From Bradyrhizobium erythrophlei (GTDB lineage Bacteria > Pseudomonadota > Alphaproteobacteria > Rhizobiales > Xanthobacteraceae): a DNA stretch of 64,000 bases. Under the pieces are notes generated by a model that was not told the DNA's origin, did not search any database, and saw only the letters and a program-made list of their open reading frames with translations. Below, one piece after another: positions 1 through 8,603 of this stretch. The stretch lies in contig FSRD01000001.1 in NCBI GenBank assembly GCA_900129675.1, positions 124,001 to 188,000 of the forward strand, read 5' to 3'. The position numbers and the translations under genes are program-made. Numbering within the stretch: position 1 is the stretch's first letter; each line of letters opens with the position of its first letter.

Positions 1-54
1 TGCGCGCGGGCGATCGATCAGTATCTGATGGGAAGCACGACGCTGCCGAGGTAA
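1..54 (+). CDS. C-terminal end of an upstream gene (partial)
   Basis: The first frame of the + strand is open from base 1 and stops with TAA at 52-54, giving a 17-residue tail ending in MGSTTLPR. Codon choice is GC-rich and plausible for coding sequence, and a gene ending here would leave a normal intergenic gap holding a palindromic repeat. There is too little sequence to name a family. It could also be chance. Confidence 0.4.
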   Translation, partial: CARAIDQYLMGSTTLPR

Positions 55-93
55 GGTGGCAAAGTCCGTCATCACCCGTGAAAGCGCTCGCAC

Positions 94-185
94 GTCATAC
101 GCGGGCTTGACCCGCGTATCCATCAAACTTCACAAGAAGAGTTTTTTCAAAGGCGATGGATTGCCGGGTCAAGCCCGGCAATGAC
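94..185. repeat. Palindromic intergenic repeat (cgtcat...atgac type)
   Basis: The left arm carries GCGGGCTTGACCCGC and the right arm TTGCCGGGTCAAGCCCGGCAA; each is itself a hairpin. The outer ends (gtcat / atgac) pair, making a nested cruciform-like element. A related element is at 34637-34726. It lies past the 3' end of the beta-barrel gene (minus strand) and could help end its transcription. Confidence 0.6.
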
Positions 186-209
186 GAAGTTGGAAAACGG
201 CGGGCACCC

Positions 210-1928
210 TCAGTGCTGCAGCCGCACGCCGAGCATCACGACCGTCGACGCGGTGCTGTTGCCGGGGATGTTCGAATCCAGCCAATCCCGCCGCAAGGTG
301 CCCTTGAGCCAGAGATTGCGGTTCAATTTGTAGATCAGGTCGCCCTCCACCGAGTAGGTCTTGTCGCGCCGGTTGTCGCCCTGATAGTCGAGATTGCCCC
401 AGGTGAACCTGCCGATCGCGGTGAGCCAGCGGCGGAAATCGTGATCGACTTCGACGGTGTAGACATGCGTCAGCACGCCGGAAGTGGCGGGCAGCGTGGT
501 CTCGTCGATCGAGGTGGTGGAATAGAATCTGGCGGTGGTCAGCGGCGTTGCGTTCCAGGTCAGCGAGGACGAGACCAGCAGGCCTTGCAGCCGCTCCAGC
601 CTGACGTCGGCATAGTCGCGCGCGGCATAGCCGATCGAGATTTCGCCGAACAGGATGCGGCTGAATTCGAAGGAGGAGCCGGCCTTGACGTAGCCGCCGG
701 TGGAATCGCGGGCATAGCCGTTGCGGTCGAGCCTCTGGTCATGCACGCGGTTATCGGCTTCACCTTCCACGAACGGCTTCACCCCCGGCGTCAGATCGTA
801 GCTCATGCGGCCGACGCCGCCATATTGGGTGAAGTTGCGGTCGTCGTTGCTGGTCGAGGTGCCGTCGGTGAGTTTCGACCACTGATAATCGGTGCGATCC
901 ACCGTGGCGCCGCCCGAAATCTCCAGGCGGTTGAAGTTCTGGTCGAAGCCGAAGGTGCCGCCGAGCGTCGTATAGACCGGAAATTTCGCCAGCCCCGCCT
1001 GCACGTTCGGACTGCCTGGATTGTCGGTGGCGACGCGCAGCCGCACCTGGGCCAGCAGGCGCGTGTCGTGGGTGACGTCGAGGCGGCCATCGACATGGCC
1101 GGTGAAATCCGGGCGATCGACATTGGTCGGCGCCGAGGCGATGGTGCCGTCGGTCGGCGGAAAGGTGTTGCCATAGCCGGTGAACGATCCGCGGAGATCG
1201 GCGACCAGCGCATGACGTTCCCAATCGGACACCGCCAGGAATTCCGGCGCGATGACGTAGAACGGCGAGCCTTTGGGTATCGCAGTGCGGCCGGGATTGG
1301 TGTCGTAGCCGCCGGAGAGTTCGAGCGCCGACTTGATCAGGAAACCGCCGGCGTAATCGCCGACCGGGCCGAACGGATCGTCATCGATCCTGAGCCGCTT
1401 GCGCAGCGGCTGGCCTGCGACCGTGCCGGCCATCGCCGGGGGTATCGGCGCCTTGTTGGCGGATTCCGACGGCGGAATCGAAAGCCGCAGCGGCGTGTTC
1501 GTTGCAATCGGCGGCGGCGGACTGCCGGGACCGGCTGGCGGCTTCGGCTTCACCTGGCCCGGATAATATTTCGGCTTCTTGCGCCTGCGATTGAGCGAGT
1601 CATAGCCGATGTCGGCGGCGCCGCTGGCGGCGGGGAGGCCGTAACTCGGGATCTGCCCGATCCGCGATGGCGCCGGGGTATCGGTGTCGCGTTCGCGGAG
1701 CCTTGTGTCGTCGGCGGCATTGCCGGTTTTGTCGACGGCGCCGATGCCGGTGCGGCGCAACGGCGAATCCGGCGTGGTGATTTGGCTGGAGCGGGTCGGG
1801 CTGAACAGGTCGGGCGTGACGGCTTGGGCCAGCGCCGGCGCTTCACCTGACGCGACCAGCGCAAGGCATGGCAAAAGCGCGCGGAAAAGGGTCGCGCGCC
1901 TGCTTCGGCCCCTTGCTGGACCCGCCAT
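210..1928 (-). CDS. Outer-membrane beta-barrel protein
   Basis: 572 residues from the ATG at 1928; a GTG one codon earlier is possible. The N-terminus is Arg-rich, then hydrophobic (LFRALLPCLALVASG) and ends ALAQA, a typical signal peptide. Residues about 40-170 are low-complexity and Pro-rich. From about residue 200 there are alternating short strands rich in aromatic residues and Gly/Asp turns, ending in a strand VVMLGVRLQH, as in BBP2-type barrels of rhizobia. It diverges from kpsF, so an envelope or polysaccharide role is possible, but that rests on position only. The family is inferred from pattern, not from a unique motif. Confidence 0.75.
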   Translation of the reverse strand: MAGPARGRSRRATLFRALLPCLALVASGEAPALAQAVTPDLFSPTRSSQITTPDSPLRRTGIGAVDKTGNAADDTRLRERDTDTPAPSRIGQIPSYGLPAASGAADIGYDSLNRRRKKPKYYPGQVKPKPPAGPGSPPPPIATNTPLRLSIPPSESANKAPIPPAMAGTVAGQPLRKRLRIDDDPFGPVGDYAGGFLIKSALELSGGYDTNPGRTAIPKGSPFYVIAPEFLAVSDWERHALVADLRGSFTGYGNTFPPTDGTIASAPTNVDRPDFTGHVDGRLDVTHDTRLLAQVRLRVATDNPGSPNVQAGLAKFPVYTTLGGTFGFDQNFNRLEISGGATVDRTDYQWSKLTDGTSTSNDDRNFTQYGGVGRMSYDLTPGVKPFVEGEADNRVHDQRLDRNGYARDSTGGYVKAGSSFEFSRILFGEISIGYAARDYADVRLERLQGLLVSSSLTWNATPLTTARFYSTTSIDETTLPATSGVLTHVYTVEVDHDFRRWLTAIGRFTWGNLDYQGDNRRDKTYSVEGDLIYKLNRNLWLKGTLRRDWLDSNIPGNSTASTVVMLGVRLQH

Positions 1929-2127
1929 CACGATGAAAATACCCCAGCAAATTCACTTACTTAAGCGACGAGTTCCGAGCGCGCGCGGAAACGTCGTTAA
2001 TGGAGTTAAAACAATTATGGTTAATGAGCCGTTGAGAGCCGGAAGGGCGCGTCGCCTCACGCGGCGGGCCATGCTAAGGAGGGGTTCGAGGCCCAAGATA
2101 CCGAGGCCCCCCTCCCTGGAACCAGAC

Positions 2128-3141
2128 ATGGCCAATCCGAAACCGCTGATGGCAAAATCCTCCGGCACCGATTCCGCGAATGCCGCTGTCAAGTCGGCCC
2201 TGCGTACGCTCGAGGCGGAAGCCGGCGGCATCGCGGCCGTGACCGCGGCACTGCAATCCGATCTCGGCGCTCTCTTCGATGCGGCGGCCGAGCTGATCCG
2301 CAACGCCAAGGGACGGCTGATCGTCACGGGATTGGGCAAATCAGGCCATATCGGCCGCAAGGTCGCGGCGACGTTTGCCTCCACCGGCACGCCGGCGTTT
2401 TTCGTCCATGCCGCGGAGGCGAGCCACGGCGATCTCGGCATGATCACCGCCGACGACGTCATCCTGGCGCTGTCATGGTCCGGCGAGCAGCCGGAGATGA
2501 GGAACCTGATCAACTATGCCGCGCGCTTCCGGATTCCGCTGATCGCGATCACGGCAGAGCGGGAATCGACGCTTGCCAAGGCGGCCGACTTCGCGCTGAC
2601 GCTGCCGAAGGCGCGCGAAGCCTGCCCGCACAATCTCGCGCCCACCACCTCTTCGCTGATGATGCTCGCGCTCGGCGACGCACTGGCGATCGCGCTATTG
2701 GAGGGCCGCGGCTTCACCTCGGTCGATTTCAGCGTGCTGCACCCCGGCGGCAAGCTCGGCGCCATGTTGAAATATACCCGCGACCTCATGCATTCCGGCA
2801 ACGCCGTGCCGCTCAAGCCGCTCGGCACCAAAATGTCCGACGCGCTGGTCGAGATGACCTCGAAAGGCTTTGGTTGCGTCGGCATCGTCGACAACAGAGG
2901 CCAGATCGCCGGCATCGTCACCGACGGCGATCTGCGGCGCCAGATGCGGCCGGATCTGATGACGGCACTGGTCGACGAGGTCATGACCAGGAATCCCAAG
3001 ACGATTGATCGCGACACGCTGGCCGGCGAGGCGCTGGAGATGCTCAATTCGTCCAAGATCACCGCGCTGATCGTGACCGACGCGAACAAGCCGGTCGGCA
3101 TCGTGCATCTGCACGATCTGTTGCGCGCCGGCGTGGCGTAG
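2128..3141 (+). CDS. kpsF: Arabinose-5-phosphate isomerase, KpsF/GutQ family
   Basis: 337 residues from the ATG at 2128; the open frame extends further upstream but lacks conservation there, and an ATG at 2149 is an alternative. It interconverts ribulose-5-phosphate and arabinose-5-phosphate, the precursor of Kdo in lipopolysaccharide. An SIS domain covers about residues 45-180, with GLGKSGHIGRK and the SWSGEQPEM loop, followed by HPGGKLGAML. Two CBS domains follow (about 205-335; signature IVTDGDLRR). Length and domain order match the family. It is cytoplasmic. It has no close operon partner: a palindromic repeat and an oppositely oriented gene follow. Confidence 0.93.
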   Translation: MANPKPLMAKSSGTDSANAAVKSALRTLEAEAGGIAAVTAALQSDLGALFDAAAELIRNAKGRLIVTGLGKSGHIGRKVAATFASTGTPAFFVHAAEASHGDLGMITADDVILALSWSGEQPEMRNLINYAARFRIPLIAITAERESTLAKAADFALTLPKAREACPHNLAPTTSSLMMLALGDALAIALLEGRGFTSVDFSVLHPGGKLGAMLKYTRDLMHSGNAVPLKPLGTKMSDALVEMTSKGFGCVGIVDNRGQIAGIVTDGDLRRQMRPDLMTALVDEVMTRNPKTIDRDTLAGEALEMLNSSKITALIVTDANKPVGIVHLHDLLRAGVA

Positions 3142-3158
3142 GCCGTAACTCCCTCAAC

Positions 3159-3241
3159 GTCATTGCGAGCGAAGCGAAGCAATCCATGCTTTCTTTGCGC
3201 CGACGGATGGATTGCTTCGTCGCTACGCTCCTCGCAATGAC
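3159..3241. repeat. Palindromic intergenic repeat (cattgcgag / ctcgcaatg type)
   Basis: The arms GTCATTGCGAGCGAAGCGAA and the matching TTCGTCGCTACGCTCCTCGCAATGAC face each other, with AATCC / GGATT continuing the pairing inward. It sits between the convergent ends of kpsF and the carboxymuconolactone decarboxylase-like gene, where it may act as a bidirectional terminator. This type is abundant between genes in Bradyrhizobium-like genomes. Confidence 0.7.
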
Positions 3242-3246
3242 GGCGG

Positions 3247-3792
3247 TTACGCCGCCACCGGAAACCGCGCCGCCGTTTTCTCGAGCGGCAAGGCCAGCGT
3301 GTTCGCCAGATACGACACCGTGCGATAGAAGCCGCAGAGCATGATGATCTCCAGGATCTTTGCATCATCGTAATGCGCCGACAGCGCCTTGAACTCTTCA
3401 TCGCTGAGCGTCGCGCGGTCATGCAGCGCGTCGACGGCGGCAATCAGCGCCTGTTCGGCCGCCGACCAGCACGCGGCATCGGATTCCCCGAGTACGGTTG
3501 CGCGGATCTGCTCGTCGGTGAGATGGGCTGCCTCCGCAAACGCCGCGACATGCACGCCCCACTCATATTCGCAGGCGTTCCGCGCGGTGGTACGGTCAAT
3601 GACGATCTCGCGCTCCCGAAGCGATAGCGGCCCCCGGTCCAGCAGGCTGCCGCCGCGAAACTTCTCCCAGGCGCGGGGCTGGCCGGCCATGACGCGGAAC
3701 AGCACCAGCGGCGGCGCGCCGCGCATGATGCGGTCGAACTGCGGCTGAATATCGGGCGCGTAAGGCGGTTCGAGCGGCGCAATGCGTGACAT
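3247..3792 (-). CDS. Carboxymuconolactone decarboxylase (AhpD-like) family protein
   Basis: 181 residues; ATG at 3792 preceded by AGGAG. The all-helical CMD/AhpD pattern is seen, with the core motif NACEYEWGVH at residues 72-81. The canonical AhpD catalytic pair is C-x-x-C; here only the first cysteine (C74) remains, next to the conserved E-x-x-x-H. A disulfide peroxidase role is therefore doubtful, and a decarboxylase or other small-molecule role is possible. It is divergent from an HxlR regulator, with twin palindromes in the shared promoter, so it is probably that regulator's target. Substrate unknown. Confidence 0.85.
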   Translation of the reverse strand: MSRIAPLEPPYAPDIQPQFDRIMRGAPPLVLFRVMAGQPRAWEKFRGGSLLDRGPLSLREREIVIDRTTARNACEYEWGVHVAAFAEAAHLTDEQIRATVLGESDAACWSAAEQALIAAVDALHDRATLSDEEFKALSAHYDDAKILEIIMLCGFYRTVSYLANTLALPLEKTAARFPVAA

Positions 3793-3805
3793 GGCTGGCT
3801 CCTGT

Positions 3806-3844
3806 GCTACACTAATTGTAGCAATACGCTACAATATCTGTAGC
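3806..3844. promoter_or_regulatory. Twin 17-bp operators, probable HxlR sites
   Basis: Two palindromes of identical design, GCTACA-N5-TGTAGC, at 3806-3822 and 3828-3844. Both half-sites are perfect and the copies start exactly 22 bp apart, about two helical turns, so both face the same side of DNA. They lie between the starts of the divergent CMD (3792) and HxlR (3865) genes. The nearest known function for such pairs is binding of two regulator dimers that repress both promoters. Confidence 0.8.
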
Positions 3845-3864
3845 AGTGCGCAAGAGGGTTTTCG

Positions 3865-4206
3865 ATGCCTAAACCGGCTTCCGTCACGAAGAAGCGCGCC
3901 GTCCGCGGCTCCCGCACGGGCCGGCCGATCATGGCGCTGCTCGATCTGCTGGGCCGGCGCTGGAGCCTTCGCATCATCTGGGAGCTGCGCGAGGCGTCGC
4001 TGACCTCGCGCGCCTTGCGTACCGCGTGCGATGAAGCCTCCCCCACCATCCTGCAGACGCGGCTGACGGAGCTGCGCGAGGCGGGCTTCGTCGAACTCGT
4101 TGCCGGGGACGGCTATCGCCTCACCGGGTTGGGCAAGGAACTGCAGGAGAATTTTCTGGCCGTGCATCACTTTGCCGAGCGCTGGAGTAAACGCGGAGTG
4201 AGCTGA
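3865..4206 (+). CDS. HxlR-family transcriptional regulator
   Basis: 113 residues, the usual size of this winged-helix family. The signature RPIMALLDLLGRRWSLRIIWEL fills residues 23-44, followed by the recognition-helix region SPTILQTRLTELREAGFVEL and the wing DGYRLTGLGKEL. It lacks the Cys sensor found in YodB or HypR, so the signal is unknown. It is divergent from the CMD-family gene with two matching operators between, which suggests autoregulation plus control of that gene. The start at 3865 fits a family N-terminus with a basic tail. Confidence 0.92.
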   Translation: MPKPASVTKKRAVRGSRTGRPIMALLDLLGRRWSLRIIWELREASLTSRALRTACDEASPTILQTRLTELREAGFVELVAGDGYRLTGLGKELQENFLAVHHFAERWSKRGVS

Positions 4207-4240
4207 GAAGCCTGCGCGGCGCGCTCGGTGCCACCTCCCA

Positions 4241-4687
4241 TCACGCCGCCGCCACTGTCAGGCTGGCGCCGTCGGCCTGCACGATCCTGACCCTGCTGCC
4301 GGCCGGCGTATCGGGACCGGCGACGCGCCAAACCGTGTCGTCGATCCGCACCGTGCCTGCGCCATCGACGATCGGCTTTTCCAGCGTGAACACCCGGCCG
4401 ATCAGTGCTTCGGTGCGCTTGTTGAGGAACGGGTTGCTCTGGCTGACGCTGCCCTCGCTCTTCGCAAGGCGCCGCCATACCGGTACCGCCGCGGCCGCAA
4501 ACACCGCGAACATCAGCAATTGCGTCTGCCAGGACGGCTCGATCGCGAATGACAGCAATCCGACCAGCAGCGCAGCGAGCCCCAGCCAAAAGAGGAACAC
4601 ACCGGGTGCCGCCAGCTCCAGCGCCATCAGGATGAAGCCGAAGATCAGCCAGTTCCAGGTACCTAACGTCGAAAACATCTCGGCCAT
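4241..4687 (-). CDS. NfeD-family membrane protein
   Basis: 148 residues. Three hydrophobic segments (about 10-30, 33-48, 54-70) are followed by a soluble C-terminal OB-fold-like part (about 85-148) with LIGRVFTLEKPI and the strand VWRVAGPDTPAGSRVRIV. This is the short NfeD/YbbK form without the N-terminal ClpP-like protease domain. It is downstream of, and in the same direction as, the SPFH protein at 4967-5965, the standard partner. Known families of this kind form inner-membrane complexes linked to protein quality control or lipid microdomains. Confidence 0.88.
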   Translation of the reverse strand: MAEMFSTLGTWNWLIFGFILMALELAAPGVFLFWLGLAALLVGLLSFAIEPSWQTQLLMFAVFAAAAVPVWRRLAKSEGSVSQSNPFLNKRTEALIGRVFTLEKPIVDGAGTVRIDDTVWRVAGPDTPAGSRVRIVQADGASLTVAAA

Positions 4688-4756
4688 GACACGACCTCAG
4701 TTATTTGCTCAGTTACTTGCCGGTCTCGAAGCGCCGGCGGTGCGCCCCCGCTCCCA

Positions 4757-4922
4757 CCCAACTCGGGTTTACCCGAGTTGGGCCATCTTAAATTGTCGAA
4801 GTCGGATATATCCGACTTCGATGGGAGAGGGTTGGGGTGAGCGGCTAAGGTCTATCGATAGTCCGAGACCCTCACCCGGATCGCATCTGGCGATGCGATC
4901 CGACCTCTCCCAATGGGAGAGG
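4757..4922. repeat. Mosaic of palindromic repeats between qmcA-like and nfeD-like genes
   Basis: Three palindromes in series: arms CCCAACTCGGG/CCCGAGTTGGG (4757-4767, 4772-4782); a perfect 26-bp palindrome at 4796-4821 centred on GGATATATCC; and a longer structure 4822-4922 with GGATCGCATC/GATGCGATCC and flanking GGGAGAGG / CCTCTCCC. The last arm type recurs at 36910-37044. This is a composite of mobile palindromic units inside a probable operon, so it may set different mRNA levels for the two genes. Confidence 0.65.
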
Positions 4923-4966
4923 TGAACGAGATCGCATGCGCCGATGCACTCATTACCAAACAACTG

Positions 4967-5965
4967 TTACCGCTGCGGCGTCACCGGCGGCGGCGTGGGG
5001 CCGGCAGACGGCACCGAGGAGCGGCGGGCGGCGGCCGCGGCGGAGGCGGCGCTTTCGCCGAAGGTGGCCTTGGCGATCTCGCCGATGCCGGCGAGCGAGC
5101 CGAGCACGCTGGTGGCCTCGATCGGCAGCATCAGGAGCTTCTGGTTCGGCGAGTCCGCGAACTGCCCGAACGCCTTGATGTACTTGTCAGCGATAAAATA
5201 GTTCAGTGCGGCGACGTCGCCCCTGGCGATGGCGTCGGAGACCATCTGCGTCGCCTTGGCCTCGGCTTCCGCTGAACGCTCGCGCGCCTCGGCGTCGCGG
5301 AATGCGGCCTCCTTGCGGCCTTCGGCCTGCAGGATCTGGCCCTGTTTTGCACCCTCTGCGCGCAAGATTTCCGATTGGCGCTGGCGCTCGGCCTGCAGAA
5401 TGTCGGCACGCTTGACGCGCTCAGCCTTCATCTGCCGGCCCATGGCTTCGACGAGATCGGCGGGCGGCACGATATCCTTGATCTCGATGCGGTTGACCTT
5501 CAGCCCCCACGGCGAGACGGCGGCGTCGACCACCCGCAACAGGCGCTCGTTGATCTCGTCACGATGCGACAGCACCTGGTCGAGATCCATCGCACCCATC
5601 ACCGAGCGGATGTTGGTCATGGTCAGCACGATGATCGCCTGATTGAGGTTGGAGACCTCGTAGCTCGCCTTGGCGGCGTCGAACACCTGGAAGAACGCGA
5701 CGCCGTCGACGGTCACGGTGGCGTTGTCCTTGGTGATCACCTCCTGCTCGGGAATGTTGATCACCTGCTCCATCATGTTCATCTTGCGGCCGACGCGGTC
5801 GAAATAGGGAATGATGAGATTGAGCCCCGGCGCCAGCGTGCGGGTGTATTTGCCGAACCGTTCGATGGTCCAGTCATAGCCTTGCGGCACGGTCTTGACG
5901 CCGGCAAACAATGTAACAATGACGAGCAGAACGAGTGCAATCGCGAAAATATCAAAGCCAGTCAT
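4967..5965 (-). CDS. SPFH/Band 7 membrane protein (QmcA/stomatin-like)
   Basis: 332 residues from the ATG at 5965, chosen because GGAGG sits just upstream; a TTG start seven codons earlier is less likely. One N-terminal transmembrane segment ([18 protein letters not shown]) leads into the Band 7 domain (about 25-190: [42 protein letters not shown]). An Ala/Glu-rich coiled coil (about 190-255) and a hydrophobic C-terminal patch follow. SPFH proteins oligomerise in the inner membrane and work with NfeD proteins, and one is encoded immediately downstream. Confidence 0.92.
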   Translation of the reverse strand: MTGFDIFAIALVLLVIVTLFAGVKTVPQGYDWTIERFGKYTRTLAPGLNLIIPYFDRVGRKMNMMEQVINIPEQEVITKDNATVTVDGVAFFQVFDAAKASYEVSNLNQAIIVLTMTNIRSVMGAMDLDQVLSHRDEINERLLRVVDAAVSPWGLKVNRIEIKDIVPPADLVEAMGRQMKAERVKRADILQAERQRQSEILRAEGAKQGQILQAEGRKEAAFRDAEARERSAEAEAKATQMVSDAIARGDVAALNYFIADKYIKAFGQFADSPNQKLLMLPIEATSVLGSLAGIGEIAKATFGESAASAAAAARRSSVPSAGPTPPPVTPQR

Positions 5966-6143
5966 AAATTCCTCCAATGCCGGCAAGAACCGTCGCCGGG
6001 CGCGGTCTCAATATTTGTCGGCAAAGCCGCGGCGCCGGTTCAGCCGGCCGTTCTCAAGTATCAGATATAACGTAGGGAGCCGTTTTACGGGCGCCAGATG
6101 TATGGCGGCTGAACATTGGGGAGCGTGTTCGGAATCACTTAAC

Positions 6144-6193
6144 AATCAAATCCAGCCTTTTAATAATCAAATCCAGCAACAATCAAATCCAGC
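6144..6193. repeat. Three copies of a 13-bp unit overlapping the hemH stop
   Basis: AATCAAATCCAGC occurs at 6144-6156, 6165-6177 and 6181-6193. The last copy contains the final codons and TGA of the ferrochelatase gene (minus strand), so the two others are extra copies of the gene end just beyond it. The spacing is 21 then 16 bp. It looks like replication slippage or stepwise duplication. Confidence 0.8.
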
Positions 6194-7214
6194 CCTGCAA
6201 TTCGCGCAAAACCAGCTGGCGGATGACGTCCATGCCGGGTTCGCTGTCGTTCAGGCAGGGGACGAAGGCAAATTGCTCGCCGCCGTTGTGCTTGAAAATC
6301 TCGGCGTTTTCCTGCGCGATCTCTTCCAGCGTCTCCAGGCAATCGGCGGAGAAGCCGGGGGTCACGACGGCAATACGGCGCACACCATCTTTCGCTGATT
6401 TTTCGATGGTCTTGTCGGTATAGGGCTGCAGCCATTGATCGAAGCCGAAGCGCGATTGAAAGGTAAGGATCAGTTTTTTCGCATCAAGGCCCATGCGCTT
6501 GCGCAAGGCGTTCGTTGTTGCGACGCACTGCGCATAATAGGGATCGCCCTTGTCGACATATTCCTGCGGCATGCCGTGGTATGACGCGACGATCAGCTCG
6601 GGCTCGAACGGCAGCGTCGAAAGATGCGCATTGATCGAGACCGCGAGCGCCTCGATATAATCGGGGTCTTCGTAATAGGGCGGCGTCACCCGCAGGATCG
6701 GCTGCGCGCGCATCCCGGCCAGCACCCGAAACACTTCGTCGCACACCGTGGCCGAGGTCGCCGCGGAATATTGCGGATAGAGCGGCACCACCAGCAGCCG
6801 GTCGCAGCCTTGCGCGGCCAGGGCATCGATCCGCGACTTGATCGACGGATTGCCGTAACGCATCGCCCAGTCGACCACGACATGGTCATGGTCCGAGATC
6901 GCCGCGGCGAGCTTTTCGGCCTGCGCGCGCGTGATCGTCTTGAGCGGGGATTCGTTTTTCTCGGTGTTCCAGATCTTCTGGTAATCGCGCGCCTTGCGGC
7001 CGGGCCGGACGCGCAGGATCACCCCGTTCAGGATCAGCTTCCACCACAGCCCCTGATCCTCGATCACGCGCGGATCGGACAGGAATTCCTTGAGATAGAC
7101 GCGAACGCCTTTGGCGTCTGATGTGTCGGGGGTGCCGAGATTGACCAAGAGCACGCCGACGCGTTCCGGCTGCGAATCCGGCTTTGCACCTTCAAAGGGA
7201 ACGACCGTGGTCAT
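6183..7214 (-). CDS. hemH: Ferrochelatase
   Basis: 343 residues from the ATG at 7214; upstream in-frame sequence belongs to a repeat and to the MAPEG leader. It inserts Fe2+ into protoporphyrin IX, the last step of protoheme synthesis. Seen are VGVLLVNLGTPD (N-terminal strand), the SDPRVI region, LLVVPLYPQYSAATSATV, the active-site histidine region VASYHGMPQEYVDKGDPY, and the late FVPCLNDSEPG. Length and order match the standard bacterial enzyme. The 3' end is duplicated twice downstream as short repeats. It is divergent from the MAPEG-family gene. Confidence 0.96.
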   Translation of the reverse strand: MTTVVPFEGAKPDSQPERVGVLLVNLGTPDTSDAKGVRVYLKEFLSDPRVIEDQGLWWKLILNGVILRVRPGRKARDYQKIWNTEKNESPLKTITRAQAEKLAAAISDHDHVVVDWAMRYGNPSIKSRIDALAAQGCDRLLVVPLYPQYSAATSATVCDEVFRVLAGMRAQPILRVTPPYYEDPDYIEALAVSINAHLSTLPFEPELIVASYHGMPQEYVDKGDPYYAQCVATTNALRKRMGLDAKKLILTFQSRFGFDQWLQPYTDKTIEKSAKDGVRRIAVVTPGFSADCLETLEEIAQENAEIFKHNGGEQFAFVPCLNDSEPGMDVIRQLVLRELQGWI

Positions 7215-7282
7215 GATTTCAGTGGCTTCGCGCGTTGCACCATCCTTGTCAAGATAATGGCTGCTTCGATACTGTCCATGGA

Positions 7283-7332
7283 GAGCATGATCCGGAAAAG
7301 TGGGCACCGGTTTTTCCGAAAAGATCATGCTC
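7283..7332. repeat. REP-like palindrome (gagcatgatccggaaaagt type)
   Basis: GAGCATGATC at the left and GATCATGCTC at the right are exact inverted repeats; the inner CCGGAAAA / TTTTCCG also pairs. It lies in the promoter space between divergent hemH and the MAPEG gene. The same sequence type is widespread in Bradyrhizobium and Rhodopseudomonas intergenic DNA. Confidence 0.75.
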
Positions 7333-7356
7333 CAAATATTAAGGTCTGGAGGAACC

Positions 7357-7755
7357 ATGACGGTTGCCGAATGGTGCGTTTTCGGAACGCTGATGCTGTA
7401 TCTATTGACGATCACCTCCGTCAAATGGATTGGGCATCGCCGCTTCGACAATGCGAAGCCGCGCGATCCCGTCTTCTACGAGGACCCGATCCGCGCCCGG
7501 GCGCTCGGCGCCCATCAGAACGGCATCGAGGCGTTTCCGTTCTTTGCGGTCGCCGTGCTGCTGGCGGAGTTTCGGCTGGGGCCGCTTCGGCTGATCGACG
7601 AACTGGCGGTGCTGTTCCTGATCGTGCGGATTGCCTATGTCTTCACCTATCTCGGCAACCGCCCGACGCTGCGTTCGATCCTGTGGAGCCTCGGCTTTGC
7701 AATCAACATCGCGATCTTCTTCCTGCCGGCGGTGCGCGGCTATTTGCCTGTTTGA
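7357..7755 (+). CDS. MAPEG-family membrane protein
   Basis: 132 residues from the ATG at 7357, preceded by GGAGG at 7348-7352; the longer in-frame start lies in the repeat and is rejected. Four hydrophobic segments (about 3-23, 52-72, 77-97, 105-125). The loop between the first two carries NAKPRDPVFYEDPIRARALGAHQNGIEAFP, split here into a charged part and the HQNGIEAFPFF signature of the MAPEG (eicosanoid/glutathione metabolism) family. Bacterial members are mostly uncharacterised. It stands alone, divergent from hemH. Confidence 0.88.
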   Translation: MTVAEWCVFGTLMLYLLTITSVKWIGHRRFDNAKPRDPVFYEDPIRARALGAHQNGIEAFPFFAVAVLLAEFRLGPLRLIDELAVLFLIVRIAYVFTYLGNRPTLRSILWSLGFAINIAIFFLPAVRGYLPV

Positions 7756-7878
7756 CCCCTCATCATCCTTCGAGACGCCGCGGAGTATATCATCGGGCCG
7801 CGCTTCGCGCGGACCCGTTGGCGGCTCCTCAGCTGGTCGCGGTTTCTTCTCAACCGACGTGACGCACGCGAATCTTCG

Positions 7879-8358
7879 TCATCGACTCGCGTGAAGCATC
7901 TGCAGTTCGGCAATGCGATTGTCGGCGCGGCGGAGCCGCCGACAAAGCTCGCGGTTGATATTCTGCATCACCATCACATATGCATGGATGTCGGCCTTGT
8001 AGCACGCGTAGAGTTTTTGGGCCGTGAGCTCGTACAGCACGGTCGGGCTCTCCGCGACCACGGTGGCTGATCGGTTCTGCATTTCGATGAGCGTCATTTC
8101 GCCGAAAAAATCGCCAGGCTCGAGACCCGCCATACGAATTGCGCGCCCCGAATCCCCCAGCTTGCTCACCATGAGCTCGCCGGAGTGAACAACGAACATT
8201 GAGCGCCCCGGTTCTCCTTCCGCTACGACAGTGGCGCCGACGTCGAAGCAGCGCTCGACCAGCATTGAGATCAAGAGATCGAGGCTTGCGTCTGAGAGGC
8301 CACCGAAGAAAGGCGTGGCGAGCAAGAACGCTTTCAGGTCGGGGGAGCTGACAGCCAT
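7879..8358 (-). CDS. Cyclic nucleotide-binding domain protein (no DNA-binding domain)
   Basis: 159 residues from the ATG at 8358. A single cNMP-binding beta-roll fills residues about 10-130: SLDLLISMLVERCFDVGATVVAEGEPGRSMFVV, the phosphate-binding cassette region GDFFGEMTLIEMQNRSATVVAES, and a C-helix. No helix-turn-helix follows, so it is not a Crp-type regulator by itself; it may act on a partner protein. The cassette has GE but the Arg that binds the cyclic phosphate is displaced (NRSATV), so ligand binding is plausible, not certain. The gap upstream to 8603 holds no gene I can support. Confidence 0.82.
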   Translation of the reverse strand: MAVSSPDLKAFLLATPFFGGLSDASLDLLISMLVERCFDVGATVVAEGEPGRSMFVVHSGELMVSKLGDSGRAIRMAGLEPGDFFGEMTLIEMQNRSATVVAESPTVLYELTAQKLYACYKADIHAYVMVMQNINRELCRRLRRADNRIAELQMLHASR

Positions 8359-8603
8359 GGACGAAATATACTCCCGCTCCCAGCGGCGGCAAGCGGGCCA
8401 AGCCCGACGGGACCTATCTATAAATACTTGCGCGGGGGCGTCGGCTGCCGATCGAGCAGGCAGACCGGCCTGATCATTGCGCCAAGAGGCTCCGTGGAGC
8501 TGGCGGTCTCTCTCTGACCCCATGACGTGCTTTCGGCTGGCGCCTCTGGGACATGCCGACTGCTTCGAGCGATGTCCGCGGTCGGGGAGTAACCGGAAGA
8601 CAT

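Noticed and set aside
156..1850. Long + strand frame opposite the outer-membrane protein gene
   Set aside because: It is a shadow of the minus-strand gene: Arg/Gly/Val-rich with no signal peptide or domain, whereas the minus strand gives a signal peptide and beta-barrel pattern.
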